This document shows positions 14,852 through 24,589 of a stretch of DNA of 64,000 bases, in pieces. A program made the translations under genes and the position numbers. Below the pieces are notes generated by a model, which was given only the letters and a program-made list of their open reading frames with translations, ran no database searches and was not told where the DNA came from. This DNA is from Burkholderia sp. (lineage in GTDB: Bacteria; Pseudomonadota; Gammaproteobacteria; Burkholderiales; Burkholderiaceae), in the NCBI GenBank assembly GCA_031253835.1, contig JAIRVP010000056.1:1-64000 (forward strand), given 5' to 3'. The stretch's first letter is position 1; each line of letters opens with the position of its first letter.

Positions 14852-16582
14852 TCAATCGAGACGTTCGGTAAACCGCGACGTGATCGGGTAGCGCCAGTCG
14901 CGCCCGAATGCGCGATGCGTGACGCGGATGCCGATCGGCGCCTGGCGGCGCTTGTATTCGTTGATCTTGATGAGCCGTGTCACGCGCTCGACGTCGGCCT
15001 GCGCGTAGCCGGCCGCGACGATCGCGGCGAGCGGCCGGTCCTCTTCCATGAACATCCGCATGATCGCGTCGAGCACGTCGTACGGCGGCAGGCTGTCCTG
15101 GTCGGTCTGGTTCTCGCGCAACTCGGCCGACGGTGCGCGCGTCAGGATCCGCTCGGGGATCACGTCGCGCAGCCCGTAGTCCGCCGTTTCGTTGCGATAG
15201 CGGCAGAGCCGGTACACGAGCGTCTTCGCGATGTCCTTGATTACCGCGAAACCGCCGGCCATGTCGCCGTACAGCGTGCAGTAGCCGACCGCCATCTCGC
15301 TCTTGTTGCCGGTCGTCAGCACGATCGAGCCGAACTTGTTCGACAGCGCCATCAGCAGCGTGCCGCGGATGCGCGCCTGGATGTTTTCCTCCGTCGCGTC
15401 TTCCGCGCGGCCCGCGAACTCGTTGGCGAGCGATGCGCGGAATGCGTCGAACATCGGCGCGATCGCGATCTCGTCGTAGCGCACGCCGACGCGCCGCGCC
15501 ATCTCCGCCGCGTCGGCGGTCGAGATGTCGGCCGTGAAACGCGACGGCATCATCACCGCCCGCACGCGCTCGGGCCCGAGCGCATCGCACGCGACGGCCA
15601 GCACCAGCGCCGAATCGACGCCGCCCGACAGCCCGATCAGCACGCCGGGAAAACCGTTCTTGCCGATGTAGTCGCGCACGCCGGTCACGAGCGCGCGGTA
15701 CACCTGCGCATCCGTCGACAGCGCGGGCGCGATCGCACCGGGCAGCGGCCGCGCGCCGTCGAATTCGACGATCGCATGGCCTTCGTCGAACTGCGGCATC
15801 TTCGCGACGAGCGCGCCCTGCGCGTCGAGCACGAACGAGCCGCCGTCGAACACGAGTTCGTCCTGGCCGCCGACGAGGTTCACGTACACCATCGGCAGCC
15901 CGGTCTCGCGGATCCGCGCGCGCAGGATGTCGATGCGCACCGCTTCCTTGTGCATGTGATACGGCGAGCCGTTCGGGATCAGCAGCACCTGCGCGCCGGC
16001 CGCCTTCGCGATCTGCGCGGCCGACGCATGCCACGCGTCCTCGCAGATGATCACGCCGTATTTCACGCCGTTCAGCTCGAACACGAGCGGCTCGGCGTCC
16101 GTCGCGAAGTAGCGCTTCTCGTCGAACACCTCGGCGTTCGGCAGATCCTGCTTGCGGTAGGTGCCGACGATCTCGCCGCCGACGATCAGCGACACGGCGT
16201 TGAAGGTATCGGTGGGCGGCACGCCGCGCTCGATCGGGCGGTTTGCATTACCATCGACGGCTGGCGCGCGCGCATCGTCGCTCGTGCCGTTGCCCGCCCC
16301 GCTGCCCGGACCGCGCAACGGATGGCCGACCAGCACCGCGAGCCCGTCGAACGCCTTCAGCGCGTCGGCCAGGGCGTCGAGCGCAGCGGCCGCCGCCGCG
16401 TAGAACGCGGGCCGCAGCAGCAGGTCTTCCGGCGGATAGCCGGACAGCGCGAGTTCGGGCGCGACCATCAGCTGCGCACCATCGTTGTGCGCGGCGCGCG
16501 CGGCCGCGACGATCCGCGCGACGTTGCCGGCGAAATCGCCGACGGTGACGTTGATCTGGGCGAGTGCGAGTCGGGTCTTCAT
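14852..16582 (-). CDS. nadE: Glutamine-dependent NAD+ synthetase
   Basis: A 576-residue two-domain enzyme catalysing the last step of NAD synthesis, from deamido-NAD, ATP and glutamine. The N-terminal nitrilase-like glutaminase has the catalytic triad: Glu43 in APELALSGYP, Lys in YRKQDLPN and Cys in GVIICEDAW. The C-terminal synthetase has the P-loop LSGGVDSALVLA. I take the ATG at 16582 (MKTRLALAQINVTVGDF), which matches the family N-terminus; 42 upstream in-frame codons do not. It is probably co-transcribed with glnB and is divergent from the FemAB-like gene. Confidence 0.95.
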   Translation of the reverse strand: MKTRLALAQINVTVGDFAGNVARIVAAARAAHNDGAQLMVAPELALSGYPPEDLLLRPAFYAAAAAALDALADALKAFDGLAVLVGHPLRGPGSGAGNGTSDDARAPAVDGNANRPIERGVPPTDTFNAVSLIVGGEIVGTYRKQDLPNAEVFDEKRYFATDAEPLVFELNGVKYGVIICEDAWHASAAQIAKAAGAQVLLIPNGSPYHMHKEAVRIDILRARIRETGLPMVYVNLVGGQDELVFDGGSFVLDAQGALVAKMPQFDEGHAIVEFDGARPLPGAIAPALSTDAQVYRALVTGVRDYIGKNGFPGVLIGLSGGVDSALVLAVACDALGPERVRAVMMPSRFTADISTADAAEMARRVGVRYDEIAIAPMFDAFRASLANEFAGRAEDATEENIQARIRGTLLMALSNKFGSIVLTTGNKSEMAVGYCTLYGDMAGGFAVIKDIAKTLVYRLCRYRNETADYGLRDVIPERILTRAPSAELRENQTDQDSLPPYDVLDAIMRMFMEEDRPLAAIVAAGYAQADVERVTRLIKINEYKRRQAPIGIRVTHRAFGRDWRYPITSRFTERLD

Positions 16583-16691
16583 GGCGGGATCGGCGCAGCC
16601 CGGCGGCGCGCCCTGAACGGCTGACGAAATCGACCCGGACGCGGGCCATGGCGGCACGCATCCGGCAACATCCAACGGTACGGATTCACGC

Positions 16692-17870
16692 TTGAAACAC
16701 GAACGCATCGATTATCGCACGGGCATCCTGTCGTCCCCCGCGGAGGTGCCGGCCGACGAATGGAACGCGCTGCTCGCGCGCGACGCGCAGCCGACGCCGT
16801 TCCTGCGCCACGAATTCCTCGACGCATTGCACGTCGCGCGCTGCGCGGTGGACGATACCGGCTGGTCGCCGCACTTCGTCACGCTGACCGACGAGCGCAC
16901 CGGCCGCCTCGCGGCCGCCGCGCCCGTCTACGCGAAGCAGCATTCGTACGGCGAATACGTGTTCGACTGGGCGTGGGCCGACGCGTACCAGCGCAACGAC
17001 CTGCCCTACTACCCGAAGCTGCTGTGCGCGGTGCCGTTCACGCCCGTGCAGGGCACGCGGCTGCTCGCGGCCGACGACGACGCACGCCGCCGGCTCGCGG
17101 CCACGCTGCTCGCGTTCGCCGAGCAGAGCGACGTGTCGTCGCTGCACGTGCTGTTCCCGACCGGCGACGAAGCGCGGCTCCTCGAATCGATGGGGATGAT
17201 GCTGCGCGAAGGCGTGCAGTTCCACTGGCTCAACGACGGCTACCGCCACTTCGACGATTTCCTCGGCACGCTCGAGCAGAAGAAGCGCAAGAACATCCGC
17301 GCGGAGCGGCGCAAGGTGCAGGACGCGGGCGTGACGTTCCGGCGGCTGACCGGCGATCAAATCACCGACGCCGACTGGCGTTTCTTCTCGCGCTGCTATC
17401 GGCAGACCTACCGCGAGCACTTTTCGAGCCCGTACCTGAACCTCGAATTCTTCCGCACGATCGGCGCGACGATGCCCGAGAACCTGCTGCTCGTGATCGC
17501 GGAAGCCGACGGCCAGCCGATCGCGAGCGCGCTCGCCGTGTACCGGCGCGGCGAGCACGGCGGCGGCACGCTGTACGGCCGCTACTGGGGGGCGCTCGAG
17601 CACGTGCCCTGCCTGCATTTCGAAGCGGCCTACTACCAGCTGCTCGAATTCTGCATCGAGGCCGGGCTCGATACGTTCGAAGGCGGCGCGCAGGGCGAAC
17701 ACAAGCTCGCGCGCGGCTTCCTGCCGACCGTCACGCACTCCGCGCACTGGCTCGCGCATCCGGCATTTTCCGATGCGGTCGCACGCTTTCTCGAACGCGA
17801 GACCGAGCATATCCACGCGTACGTCGACGAGCTGCGCGAACACGATCCGTTCCGGCGCGGCACCGAGTAG
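16692..17870 (+). CDS. FemAB-like GNAT family protein (DUF482/PF04339)
   Basis: A 392-residue cytoplasmic protein of the PF04339 family, related to the FemAB/GNAT acyltransferase fold. Characteristic segments are TPFLRHEFLDAL, FDWAWADAYQRND, EQKKRKNIRAERRKV and FEGGAQGEHKLARGFLP. The best start is a TTG at 16692 (MKHERIDY); no ATG occurs for a long stretch and the family N-terminus begins here. The substrate is unknown; the family is often called a peptidogalycan biosynthesis protein without experimental proof. It is divergent from nadE with about 110 bases between them. Confidence 0.8.
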   Translation: MKHERIDYRTGILSSPAEVPADEWNALLARDAQPTPFLRHEFLDALHVARCAVDDTGWSPHFVTLTDERTGRLAAAAPVYAKQHSYGEYVFDWAWADAYQRNDLPYYPKLLCAVPFTPVQGTRLLAADDDARRRLAATLLAFAEQSDVSSLHVLFPTGDEARLLESMGMMLREGVQFHWLNDGYRHFDDFLGTLEQKKRKNIRAERRKVQDAGVTFRRLTGDQITDADWRFFSRCYRQTYREHFSSPYLNLEFFRTIGATMPENLLLVIAEADGQPIASALAVYRRGEHGGGTLYGRYWGALEHVPCLHFEAAYYQLLEFCIEAGLDTFEGGAQGEHKLARGFLPTVTHSAHWLAHPAFSDAVARFLERETEHIHAYVDELREHDPFRRGTE

Positions 17871-17886
17871 CGTCGGCACGTACACC

Positions 17887-17924
17887 GGCATGCGGCGAAG
17901 CTGCGAACTGCCTCGCCGCATGCC
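17887..17924. terminator. Stem-loop between convergent genes
   Basis: A perfect 12-bp stem (GGCATGCGGCGA / TCGCCGCATGCC) with a 14-base loop, between the FemAB-like gene and the GH3 gene. There is no T-run on either strand. Confidence 0.5.
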
Positions 17925-17941
17925 GCACGGCCGCGTCCGGT

Positions 17942-20200
17942 TCAGTGCGCGGCGAGCGTCACCGCCTGCGACAGCGCCTGCGGATCGCGCGACGACGCGG
18001 CCGCCGACAGCGTGTAGCTGCCCGCGCCGATCCGCCATGCGTGCGCATTCGCATCCCAGACCGCGAAGCGCTGCGCCGGCACCGCGACGCTGACCGTGCG
18101 GGCCTCGCCCGGCTGCAGTGCGACCTTGGTCCAGCCGACGAGCCGCTTCGGCGGCTCGCCGAGCGACGCGGGCAGCGCCGCGTAGATCTGCACCGTCTGC
18201 GCACCGGCGCGCGCGCCCGTGTTCGTCACCGTCACGCCGACCGTCACGTTGCCGGACGCATCGGCCTGTGCCGACATCGCCGACAACCCGTACGTCGTAT
18301 ACGACAACCCATAGCCGAACGGGAACAGCGGCTCGATCGCCTTCGCGTCGAACCAGCGATAGCCGTACGCGAGGCCTTCCGCATAGACGGCCTGCGTGCG
18401 CGACGGATCGATCGTCGGCTGCGGCAGGTCGGCCTCCTGCTTCGGGAACGTCAACGGCAAGCTGCCCGACGGGTTCGCGTCGCCGAACAGCAGGTCGGCG
18501 ATCGCCTGGCCGCCCTGCGCGCCCGGATACCACGCGTCGAGCACGCCGTGCACGTTCGCGAGCCACGGCATCAGCACCGGGCTGCCGTTCTCGAGCACGA
18601 CGATCACGCGTTTCGCCTTCGCGGCGACGGCCGCGATCAGCGCGTTCTGGTCGTATTGCTGGTTGTACGGATCGGCCTTCGCATCGGGCAGCGACAGGCT
18701 CGCGAGGTCGAGCCCCTCCGTCTGCCACTGCGTCGCGAACACGATCGCGACGTCGGCCTGCGCGGCCGCGGTCGCCGCGGCATTCGCGTCGGTCCCGTCG
18801 AGATAGCTGACCGATGCGTTCGGCGCCTTCGCACGGATCGCCGCGAGCGGCGCGGACTTGTACCAGGTCGCGCAGCCGCCGAACAGCATGCCGGCCGGTT
18901 GCTGGCAGGTCGTCACCGCGTTGCCGTCGATCGCCGGCACCGCGCCCGAGCCGCCGCCCGACAGCACGCCCGCGTCCGCATGGCCGCCGATCACGACGAC
19001 CGACTTGAGCGCGCCGGCCGCGAGCGGCAGCACGGGCTGCGCATCGCCCGGCGCGGCCGCGTTCTTCAGCAGCACCGCCGATTGCCGCGCGATCGCGAGC
19101 GCATCGGCATTGCCGGCAGCCTCGTCGATTGCGCCGCCCGCCTTCGGCGGCGCATCCATCACGCCGATGCGGATCAGCGTGCGCAGCTTGCGCTGCACCA
19201 TGTCGTTCAGCCGCGCGGCCGACACGCTGCCGGCCTGCAGCGCCGCGCGCAGCTTCGCGTTGAAGTACGAGCCGAGCGGCGCGTTGCCGTCGTCGGCCGC
19301 GCCCGGCTGCTCTTCGTCGAGCCCGGCCTGCACGGCCGCGACGGTCGAATGCGTCGCGCCCCAGTCCGACTGCACGACGCCCTTGAAGCCCCATTCGTTC
19401 TTCAGCACGGTCGTCAGCAGATACGGGTTCTCGCACGCATACACGCCGTTCAGCTTGTTGTACGAGCACATCACGTTGCCCGGCTGGCCGTCCTTCACGC
19501 CGATCTCGAACGCGAGCAGCTCGGCCTCGCGCATGGTCCGCTCGTCGACGACCGAATCGATCGTCATCCGGTTGGTTTCCTGGTCGTTGAACGCGAAATG
19601 CTTGATCGTCGCGATCACCTTCTGCGCCTGCGTGCCCTGCGTGCGTGCGGCGCTCAGCGTGCCCGCAAGCACCGGATCCTCGCCCATGTATTCGAACGTG
19701 CGGCCGTTGCGCGGCTCGCGTGCGAGGTTCACGCCGCCGCCGAGCCCTTCCGCGAAACCGAGCGCGCGCAGTTCGAGCGCGATGCGCGTGCCGTAGGTGC
19801 CCGCGAGCGCCGGGTCCCACGTCGCCGCGAGCGCGACCGGCGCCGGCAGCGCGGTCACGCGCGCGTTCTTCACGTTCACGCCGCCGGCCGAATCGGCGCT
19901 GCTGACCGCCGGAATGCCGAGCCGCGGCACACCCGGGATGTAGCTTGCGCCGTTCAGCGCGTCGGCCGGGAACGGGCCACCGAGGTCGAGTGCCGGCATG
20001 CCCGTGCCGTGCACGAGCTGCAGCTTCTCGTCGGTCGTCAGTTGCGCGACGAGCGCGGCCGCGCGCTGGTCGGCCGCCGCATCGGCGTCGGCCGGCGCGG
20101 TCGGGCCTGCGTGGATGTCGTCGCCGCCGCACGACGCGAGCAGCACCGTGAGTGCGCACGCGGACGCAATCGTCGAACACCGGAACAGCGAAGTTTTCAT
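17942..20200 (-). CDS. Glycoside hydrolase family 3 beta-glucosidase, lipoprotein
   Basis: A 752-residue exported enzyme. The signal peptide ends in a lipobox, LLASC (about residue 24), followed by GGDD. The GH3 N-terminal barrel contains KHFAFNDQETNRM and the nucleophile Asp in VVQSDWGATHS. The GH3 C-terminal domain follows (VVVIGGHADAGVLSGGGSG), and a fibronectin-like domain closes the protein (TVTNTGARAGAQTVQIY). It would release glucose or xylose from beta-linked oligosaccharides in the periplasm. GGAGGATCA directly precedes the ATG at 20200. The divergent AraC regulator is the likely controller. Confidence 0.9.
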   Translation of the reverse strand: MKTSLFRCSTIASACALTVLLASCGGDDIHAGPTAPADADAAADQRAAALVAQLTTDEKLQLVHGTGMPALDLGGPFPADALNGASYIPGVPRLGIPAVSSADSAGGVNVKNARVTALPAPVALAATWDPALAGTYGTRIALELRALGFAEGLGGGVNLAREPRNGRTFEYMGEDPVLAGTLSAARTQGTQAQKVIATIKHFAFNDQETNRMTIDSVVDERTMREAELLAFEIGVKDGQPGNVMCSYNKLNGVYACENPYLLTTVLKNEWGFKGVVQSDWGATHSTVAAVQAGLDEEQPGAADDGNAPLGSYFNAKLRAALQAGSVSAARLNDMVQRKLRTLIRIGVMDAPPKAGGAIDEAAGNADALAIARQSAVLLKNAAAPGDAQPVLPLAAGALKSVVVIGGHADAGVLSGGGSGAVPAIDGNAVTTCQQPAGMLFGGCATWYKSAPLAAIRAKAPNASVSYLDGTDANAAATAAAQADVAIVFATQWQTEGLDLASLSLPDAKADPYNQQYDQNALIAAVAAKAKRVIVVLENGSPVLMPWLANVHGVLDAWYPGAQGGQAIADLLFGDANPSGSLPLTFPKQEADLPQPTIDPSRTQAVYAEGLAYGYRWFDAKAIEPLFPFGYGLSYTTYGLSAMSAQADASGNVTVGVTVTNTGARAGAQTVQIYAALPASLGEPPKRLVGWTKVALQPGEARTVSVAVPAQRFAVWDANAHAWRIGAGSYTLSAAASSRDPQALSQAVTLAAH

Positions 20201-20351
20201 TGATCCTCCAGAATCGTTCTGTTGTACTTGTGGCCAAACTCTAGCGTCCGAGTCTAAAAATTGACCGGTCACCACGCTTGACCGGCAGGAGCATGCGTTG
20301 ACCTCTCGCAGCGGGGACAAACCCGTACGGCATGACGACAGGGGGACAGAC

Positions 20352-21386
20352 ATGGAGTTGCAACAGAAATCGGTATCCGTCCGGATCTACCGCTGGCTGT
20401 GCGAAGACGCGCGCGCGAACGGCATCGATCTCGCGCCGCTGTACGACACGCTCGGCATCGGGCCGGCCGAGCTCGCCGACGACACGCGCCGCATCGCAGG
20501 CGACCGGCACGTCGCCGCGATGCAGCTGACGAGCGGCTGGCCGCTGTCGTGGCATCGGCCGCCGCCGCAGGTCGTGCCATGGCTCGTGCCGTTCCCGGAA
20601 CTCGCGGGCATCACGTGCAACGCGGCGACGCTGCGCGACGCGCTCGGCGGCTACCTGCGCTATCGCGAACTGATCGGCAACGTCGACTGGGTGTTCTCGC
20701 ACGAGAACGGCGACACGATCGCGCTCGAGTACGTGAACGAAGGCGACGGCCGACACGCAGGCAGCGCGTTCGCGAACCTCGCGATCCTCGCCGCGCTCGC
20801 GCGCCTGTACGATCCGCACGTGCGCATCGACGACGCCGAATTCGCCGGTCGCGCGTTCGCGCCCGCCGCCGCGCTGCGCGACATGCTCGGCGCGCCGATG
20901 TCGTTCGATGCCGCGCACAACCGCATCGTGCTGCGCTCCACACGCTTCGACACGCCGTTCGAGCGCTACAACGCACCGCTCGCCGGCATCCAGCGTCACG
21001 CGGCCGATGCCGCGCGCGAGCGCGTGCGTGCGCGCTCGACGTTCGGCTCGTCGGTCGAGCAGTGCGTGCGCGACTGGCTGCGCACGTCCGACGAAGTCGA
21101 CGTGCCGACCGACACGCTGATGCAACATGTGTGCACGCGCTTCGCGATGTCGCGCTGGACGCTGCGCCGGCGGCTGCATCGCGAGGCCGTCGGGTTCCAT
21201 GCGCTCGTCGCGCAGGCGCGGCTCGGTGAGGCGCGCGACCTGCTGCTCAATACGCAGCTGCCGATCGGCGAGATCGGCGTGCGCGTCGGCTTCCGTTCGA
21301 CGAGCGCGTTCACGCGCTTCTTCACGCGCGAACTCGGCGCGGCGCCGAGCCGTTTTCGCGACGGACACGGCGACCGGTGGCGTTGA
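20352..21386 (+). CDS. AraC-family transcriptional regulator
   Basis: A 344-residue regulator. The N-terminal half resembles the Arabinose_bd (PF12625) sensor domain found in OruR/ArgR-like AraC proteins. The C-terminal double helix-turn-helix includes CTRFAMSRWTLRRRLHREAVGFHALV and IGEIGVRVGFRSTSAFTRFF. GGGGGACAG precedes the ATG at 20352, which is used in preference to the in-frame upstream start at 20298. It is divergent from the beta-glucosidase across 151 bases, so control of that gene, possibly in response to an oligosaccharide, is the simplest hypothesis. Confidence 0.87.
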   Translation: MELQQKSVSVRIYRWLCEDARANGIDLAPLYDTLGIGPAELADDTRRIAGDRHVAAMQLTSGWPLSWHRPPPQVVPWLVPFPELAGITCNAATLRDALGGYLRYRELIGNVDWVFSHENGDTIALEYVNEGDGRHAGSAFANLAILAALARLYDPHVRIDDAEFAGRAFAPAAALRDMLGAPMSFDAAHNRIVLRSTRFDTPFERYNAPLAGIQRHAADAARERVRARSTFGSSVEQCVRDWLRTSDEVDVPTDTLMQHVCTRFAMSRWTLRRRLHREAVGFHALVAQARLGEARDLLLNTQLPIGEIGVRVGFRSTSAFTRFFTRELGAAPSRFRDGHGDRWR

Positions 21387-21444
21387 CGGCGTTGACGCGC
21401 GCTTTTTCTGAGACACTGGCGGCTTCGCATCCCGCCGCCCTGCC

Positions 21445-22257
21445 ATGTCCTGGTTTCTGTATCTGATCGAATGTGCCGACGACAGCGTCTACACGGGCAT
21501 CACGACCGACGTCGCCGCGCGCTTCGACGAACACGCGTCCGGCAAGGGCGCGCGCTACACGCGCTCGCGCAAGCCGCGCGCGGTGCTCGCGTCGTTTCCG
21601 CTGCCCGACCGGTCGAGCGCATCGCGTGCGGAGTACTGGGTGAAGCGGCTCACGCCCGCACAGAAGCGCGAGCTGGCGGCCGGTTTGCGGACGCTCGAAT
21701 CGGTGTTGCCGGTGGTGGCGACGCTCGATGAAAGCGCTGACGCGCCCGGCTTGCCGGTGCGCACGCGCGGGCGGAAGAAGGCGAAGACAGACACCATCGA
21801 CGACGCGGCGAAAGCGGCTGAAACGGAGCCGATTGCCGGGAAGACGGGAAAGACCGCCAAGGCTGCGACAACTGCGAAAACAGCGAAGACGCCCGGATCG
21901 GCCAGGAAGCCGAAGGCAGCCAAAGCTGCTCCGGTTGCAAAACGCGTGAAGACCGACGGCGATGCCGTCGGCAAAAAGACCGCGTCGCGCGATACGCCGG
22001 TAAAAAAGGCCAGGCCGGCCGCACCGCGGTCGTCGAAAAAGAAAGCACCGGCGGCGGCCAACAAACCCGTTGCGAACGGACACGACGATGCGGCTTCCAC
22101 ACCGGCCCGCCGCCGCTCGTCCGGCACGCAAGCCGCCGAAGCCGCCGCAGTCTCCGTTACCGCTCGCCGCTCAAAACGTGCGGAGAGCACCCCGACCGCC
22201 TCCACGTCCGCACGCAAGAAACCCGCGCGCACAAGACAAAACCGCGCGGCCTCCTGA
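21445..22257 (+). CDS. GIY-YIG nuclease-domain protein with a histone-H1-like Lys/Ala tail
   Basis: A 270-residue protein. Residues 1-85 form a UPF0213/YhbQ-type GIY-YIG domain (FLYLIECADDSVYTGITTDV, ARFDEHASGKGARYT, RAEYWVKRLTPAQK). From about residue 105 to the end the sequence is low-complexity and rich in Lys, Ala, Thr and Pro, with repeated KTAK, KKA and AAK-type steps, like bacterial H1-like DNA-binding tails. Stand-alone relatives are usually about 90-100 residues, so the tail of about 165 residues is an addition. It probably binds nucleic acid non-specifically; nuclease activity is unproven. Confidence 0.85.
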   Translation: MSWFLYLIECADDSVYTGITTDVAARFDEHASGKGARYTRSRKPRAVLASFPLPDRSSASRAEYWVKRLTPAQKRELAAGLRTLESVLPVVATLDESADAPGLPVRTRGRKKAKTDTIDDAAKAAETEPIAGKTGKTAKAATTAKTAKTPGSARKPKAAKAAPVAKRVKTDGDAVGKKTASRDTPVKKARPAAPRSSKKKAPAAANKPVANGHDDAASTPARRRSSGTQAAEAAAVSVTARRSKRAESTPTASTSARKKPARTRQNRAAS

Positions 22258-22274
22258 GGAGACACGCGCGGTTT
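22239..22274. terminator. Bidirectional terminator between the GIY-YIG gene and ppa
   Basis: A 10-bp stem (AAACCGCGCG / CGCGCGGTTT) overlapping the stop codon of the GIY-YIG gene. A and T tracts on the two sides allow function on both strands. Confidence 0.65.
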
Positions 22275-22311
22275 GCGTTCGGTACGCACCGGCCGTCGGC
22301 CGGCACGCCGC

Positions 22312-22839
22312 TTACTTCTTGTAGTTCGCGGCGCCGTCGGTGATTTCCTTGTGCGCGGCTTCGATGCCGGCCCAGCCTTCGACCTTCACCCACTTGCCCT
22401 TCTCGAGCGCCTTGTATTGCTCGAAGAAGTGCTTGATCTGGTCCTTCAGGTACTCGGGCACGTCGTCGATCGACTTCAGGTTCGCCGTCATCGGGCAGAC
22501 CTTGTCGTGCGGCACGGCCACCAGCTTCGCGTCGACGCCCGACTCGTCGGTCATCTGCAGCATGCCGAGCACGCGCGAACGCACGATCGAGCCGGCCAGC
22601 AGCGGGAACGGCGTGATCACCAGCACGTCGACCGGATCGCCGTCGCCCGACAGCGTCTGCGGGATGTAGCCGTAGTTCACCGGATAGCGCATGCCCGTGC
22701 CGATGAAGCGGTCGACGACGAGAAGGCCCAGTTCCTTGTCCGCCTCGTACTTCACCGGATCGCTTTGCGCGGGAATCTCGATGATCACGTTGAAATCTTG
22801 CGGCAGGTCCTTGCCGGCCGGAACATGATTGAAGCTCAT
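22312..22839 (-). CDS. ppa: Inorganic pyrophosphatase
   Basis: A 175-residue family I soluble pyrophosphatase, which hydrolyses PPi and drives biosynthetic reactions forward. Signature residues are visible: VIIEIPAQSDPVKYE, YPVNYGYIPQTLSGDGDPVDVLV (metal-binding Asp cluster) and KSIDDVPEYLKDQIKHFFEQYK. The length is the family norm. The ATG at 22839 begins MSFNHVPAGKD. A perfect TATAAT on the minus strand at 22930-22925 is a good -10 candidate. Confidence 0.96.
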   Translation of the reverse strand: MSFNHVPAGKDLPQDFNVIIEIPAQSDPVKYEADKELGLLVVDRFIGTGMRYPVNYGYIPQTLSGDGDPVDVLVITPFPLLAGSIVRSRVLGMLQMTDESGVDAKLVAVPHDKVCPMTANLKSIDDVPEYLKDQIKHFFEQYKALEKGKWVKVEGWAGIEAAHKEITDGAANYKK

Positions 22840-22924
22840 GAGCACTCTCTGTAGGTCGATGGGAATTCGGGACAGGGCGCCGCGGCCGATGCACCGCCGC
22901 GGGCGTCCCCCAAGGGAATGCGCC

Positions 22925-22930
22925 ATTATA
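22925..22930 (-). promoter_or_regulatory. Probable -10 element of ppa
   Basis: TATAAT read on the minus strand, about 86 bases upstream of the ppa ATG. No clear -35 is seen at 17 bases. Confidence 0.4.
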
Positions 22931-23064
22931 GCCAATCGACCGGTGGCGTCCGGATGACGATCGGCGCGATAATCGTTCCGGATGGTCGGCTGTCGAACCA
23001 CCGGCCGCGTTGCATGGCATCGGCGTCGGCGCTGAAGCGCCAACCCTGGTACACAGGAGCAGGC

Positions 23065-24504
23065 ATGGAAGAGGCGAAGCACTTCATCGCGGGCGAATGG
23101 ACGTTGCCCGCGCAACTGGAAACCATCGCGGTCGTCGATCCTTCCGACGGCCAGCCGTTCGCGACGATCGCGCGCGGCACCGCCCCCGACATCGAGCGCG
23201 CGGTCGCCGCGGCCCGCGACGCGTTCGCGGGCCCGTGGGGCGCCGCGAGCGCCGCCGAACGCGGCCGCGTGCTGATGCGGCTGTCGGCGCGCGTGGCCGA
23301 TTCGATCGAGGAACTCGCCGCGATCGAGGCGCGCGACACCGGCAAGCCGCTGAAGCAGGCACGCGCCGACGCGGCCGCGCTCGCGCGCTACTTCGAGTTC
23401 TACGCGGGCGCCGCCGACAAGCTGCACGGCGAAACCCTCCCCTACCAGGCCGGCTACACGGTGCTGACGGTGCGCGAGCCGCACGGCGTCACGGGCCACA
23501 TCGTGCCGTGGAACTACCCGATGCAGATCTTCGGGCGCAGCGTCGGCGCGGCCCTCGCGGCCGGCAACGCATGCGTCGTCAAGCCGGCCGAGGATGCGTG
23601 CCTGTCCGTGCTGCGCGTCGCCGAGCTCGCCGCCGAGGTCGGGCTGCCGGCCGGCGCGCTCAACATCGTCACCGGCTACGGCCATGAAGCCGGCGCCGCG
23701 CTCGCGCGCCACCCGGGCATCGACCACATCTCGTTTACGGGTTCGCCGGCCACCGGCAAGCTGGTCACGCAGATGGCCGCCGAGAACCACGTGCCCGTCA
23801 CGCTCGAACTCGGCGGCAAGTCGCCGCAGATCGTGTTCGCCGACGCCGATCTCGAGGCGGCGCTGCCCGTGCTCGTGTCCGCGATCGTGCAGAACGGCGG
23901 GCAGACCTGCTCGGCCGGCAGCCGCGTACTGATCGAGCGCGCGGTGTACGAGCCGCTGGTCGAGCGCCTCGCCACCGCGTTCAACGGGCTGCGCGTCGGC
24001 CCGAGCCGCGCCGATCTCGACTGCGGCCCGCTGATCAACGCGAAGCAGCAGCAGCGCGTGTGGGATTTCCTGTCCGACGCGCAGCACGACGGCATTCCGA
24101 TGGCCGCGCACGGGCAGGTCGTCGCCGACGCGCCCGAAAGCGGCTTCTACCAGGCGCCCGCGCTGTTGCGCGACGTGCCGCCGTCGCACCGCCTCGCACA
24201 GGAAGAAGTGTTCGGCCCCGTGCTCGCCGCGATGCGTTTCGTCGACGAGGACGAAGCCGTCGCGCTCGCGAACGGCACGCCGTACGGCCTCGTCGCGGGC
24301 ATCTGGACGCGCGACGGTGCGCGCCAGATGCGTCTTGCGCGACGCCTGCGCGCAGGCCAGGTGTTCATCAACAACTATGGCGCGGGCGGCGGCGTCGAGT
24401 TGCCGTTCGGCGGTGTCGGCCACTCCGGCCACGGCCGCGAAAAAGGCTTCGAGGCGCTGTACGGCTTCACCGCGCTGAAGACGATCGCGATCCGCCACGG
24501 CTGA
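23065..24504 (+). CDS. Aldehyde dehydrogenase family protein
   Basis: A 479-residue NAD(P)-dependent aldehyde dehydrogenase. Visible signatures are IVPWNYPMQIF, the cofactor loop FTGSPATGKLV, the general-base Glu in LELGGKSPQIVF, and the catalytic Cys in QNGGQTCSAGSR, with EEVFGPVLAAM near the end. AGGAG precedes the ATG at 23065. It is the first gene of an operon with an SDR dehydrogenase and an MFS transporter of the anion:cation symporter type, which suggests oxidation of a sugar- or hydroxy-acid-derived aldehyde. The substrate is not identifiable from the sequence. Confidence 0.9.
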   Translation: MEEAKHFIAGEWTLPAQLETIAVVDPSDGQPFATIARGTAPDIERAVAAARDAFAGPWGAASAAERGRVLMRLSARVADSIEELAAIEARDTGKPLKQARADAAALARYFEFYAGAADKLHGETLPYQAGYTVLTVREPHGVTGHIVPWNYPMQIFGRSVGAALAAGNACVVKPAEDACLSVLRVAELAAEVGLPAGALNIVTGYGHEAGAALARHPGIDHISFTGSPATGKLVTQMAAENHVPVTLELGGKSPQIVFADADLEAALPVLVSAIVQNGGQTCSAGSRVLIERAVYEPLVERLATAFNGLRVGPSRADLDCGPLINAKQQQRVWDFLSDAQHDGIPMAAHGQVVADAPESGFYQAPALLRDVPPSHRLAQEEVFGPVLAAMRFVDEDEAVALANGTPYGLVAGIWTRDGARQMRLARRLRAGQVFINNYGAGGGVELPFGGVGHSGHGREKGFEALYGFTALKTIAIRHG

Positions 24505-24589
24505 ACGCGCGGCACGCGACACGCGGCCGGCAGCGCCCGGCCGCCGATCGGCACACGACGATTCTCATCACCAGCACAGGAGACACACC

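Noticed and set aside
16760..20203. Long open frame of 1147 codons on the plus strand
   Set aside because: It runs antisense and out of frame through the FemAB-like and GH3 genes, is dominated by Arg and Ala, and has no domain. It is a GC-rich shadow frame.
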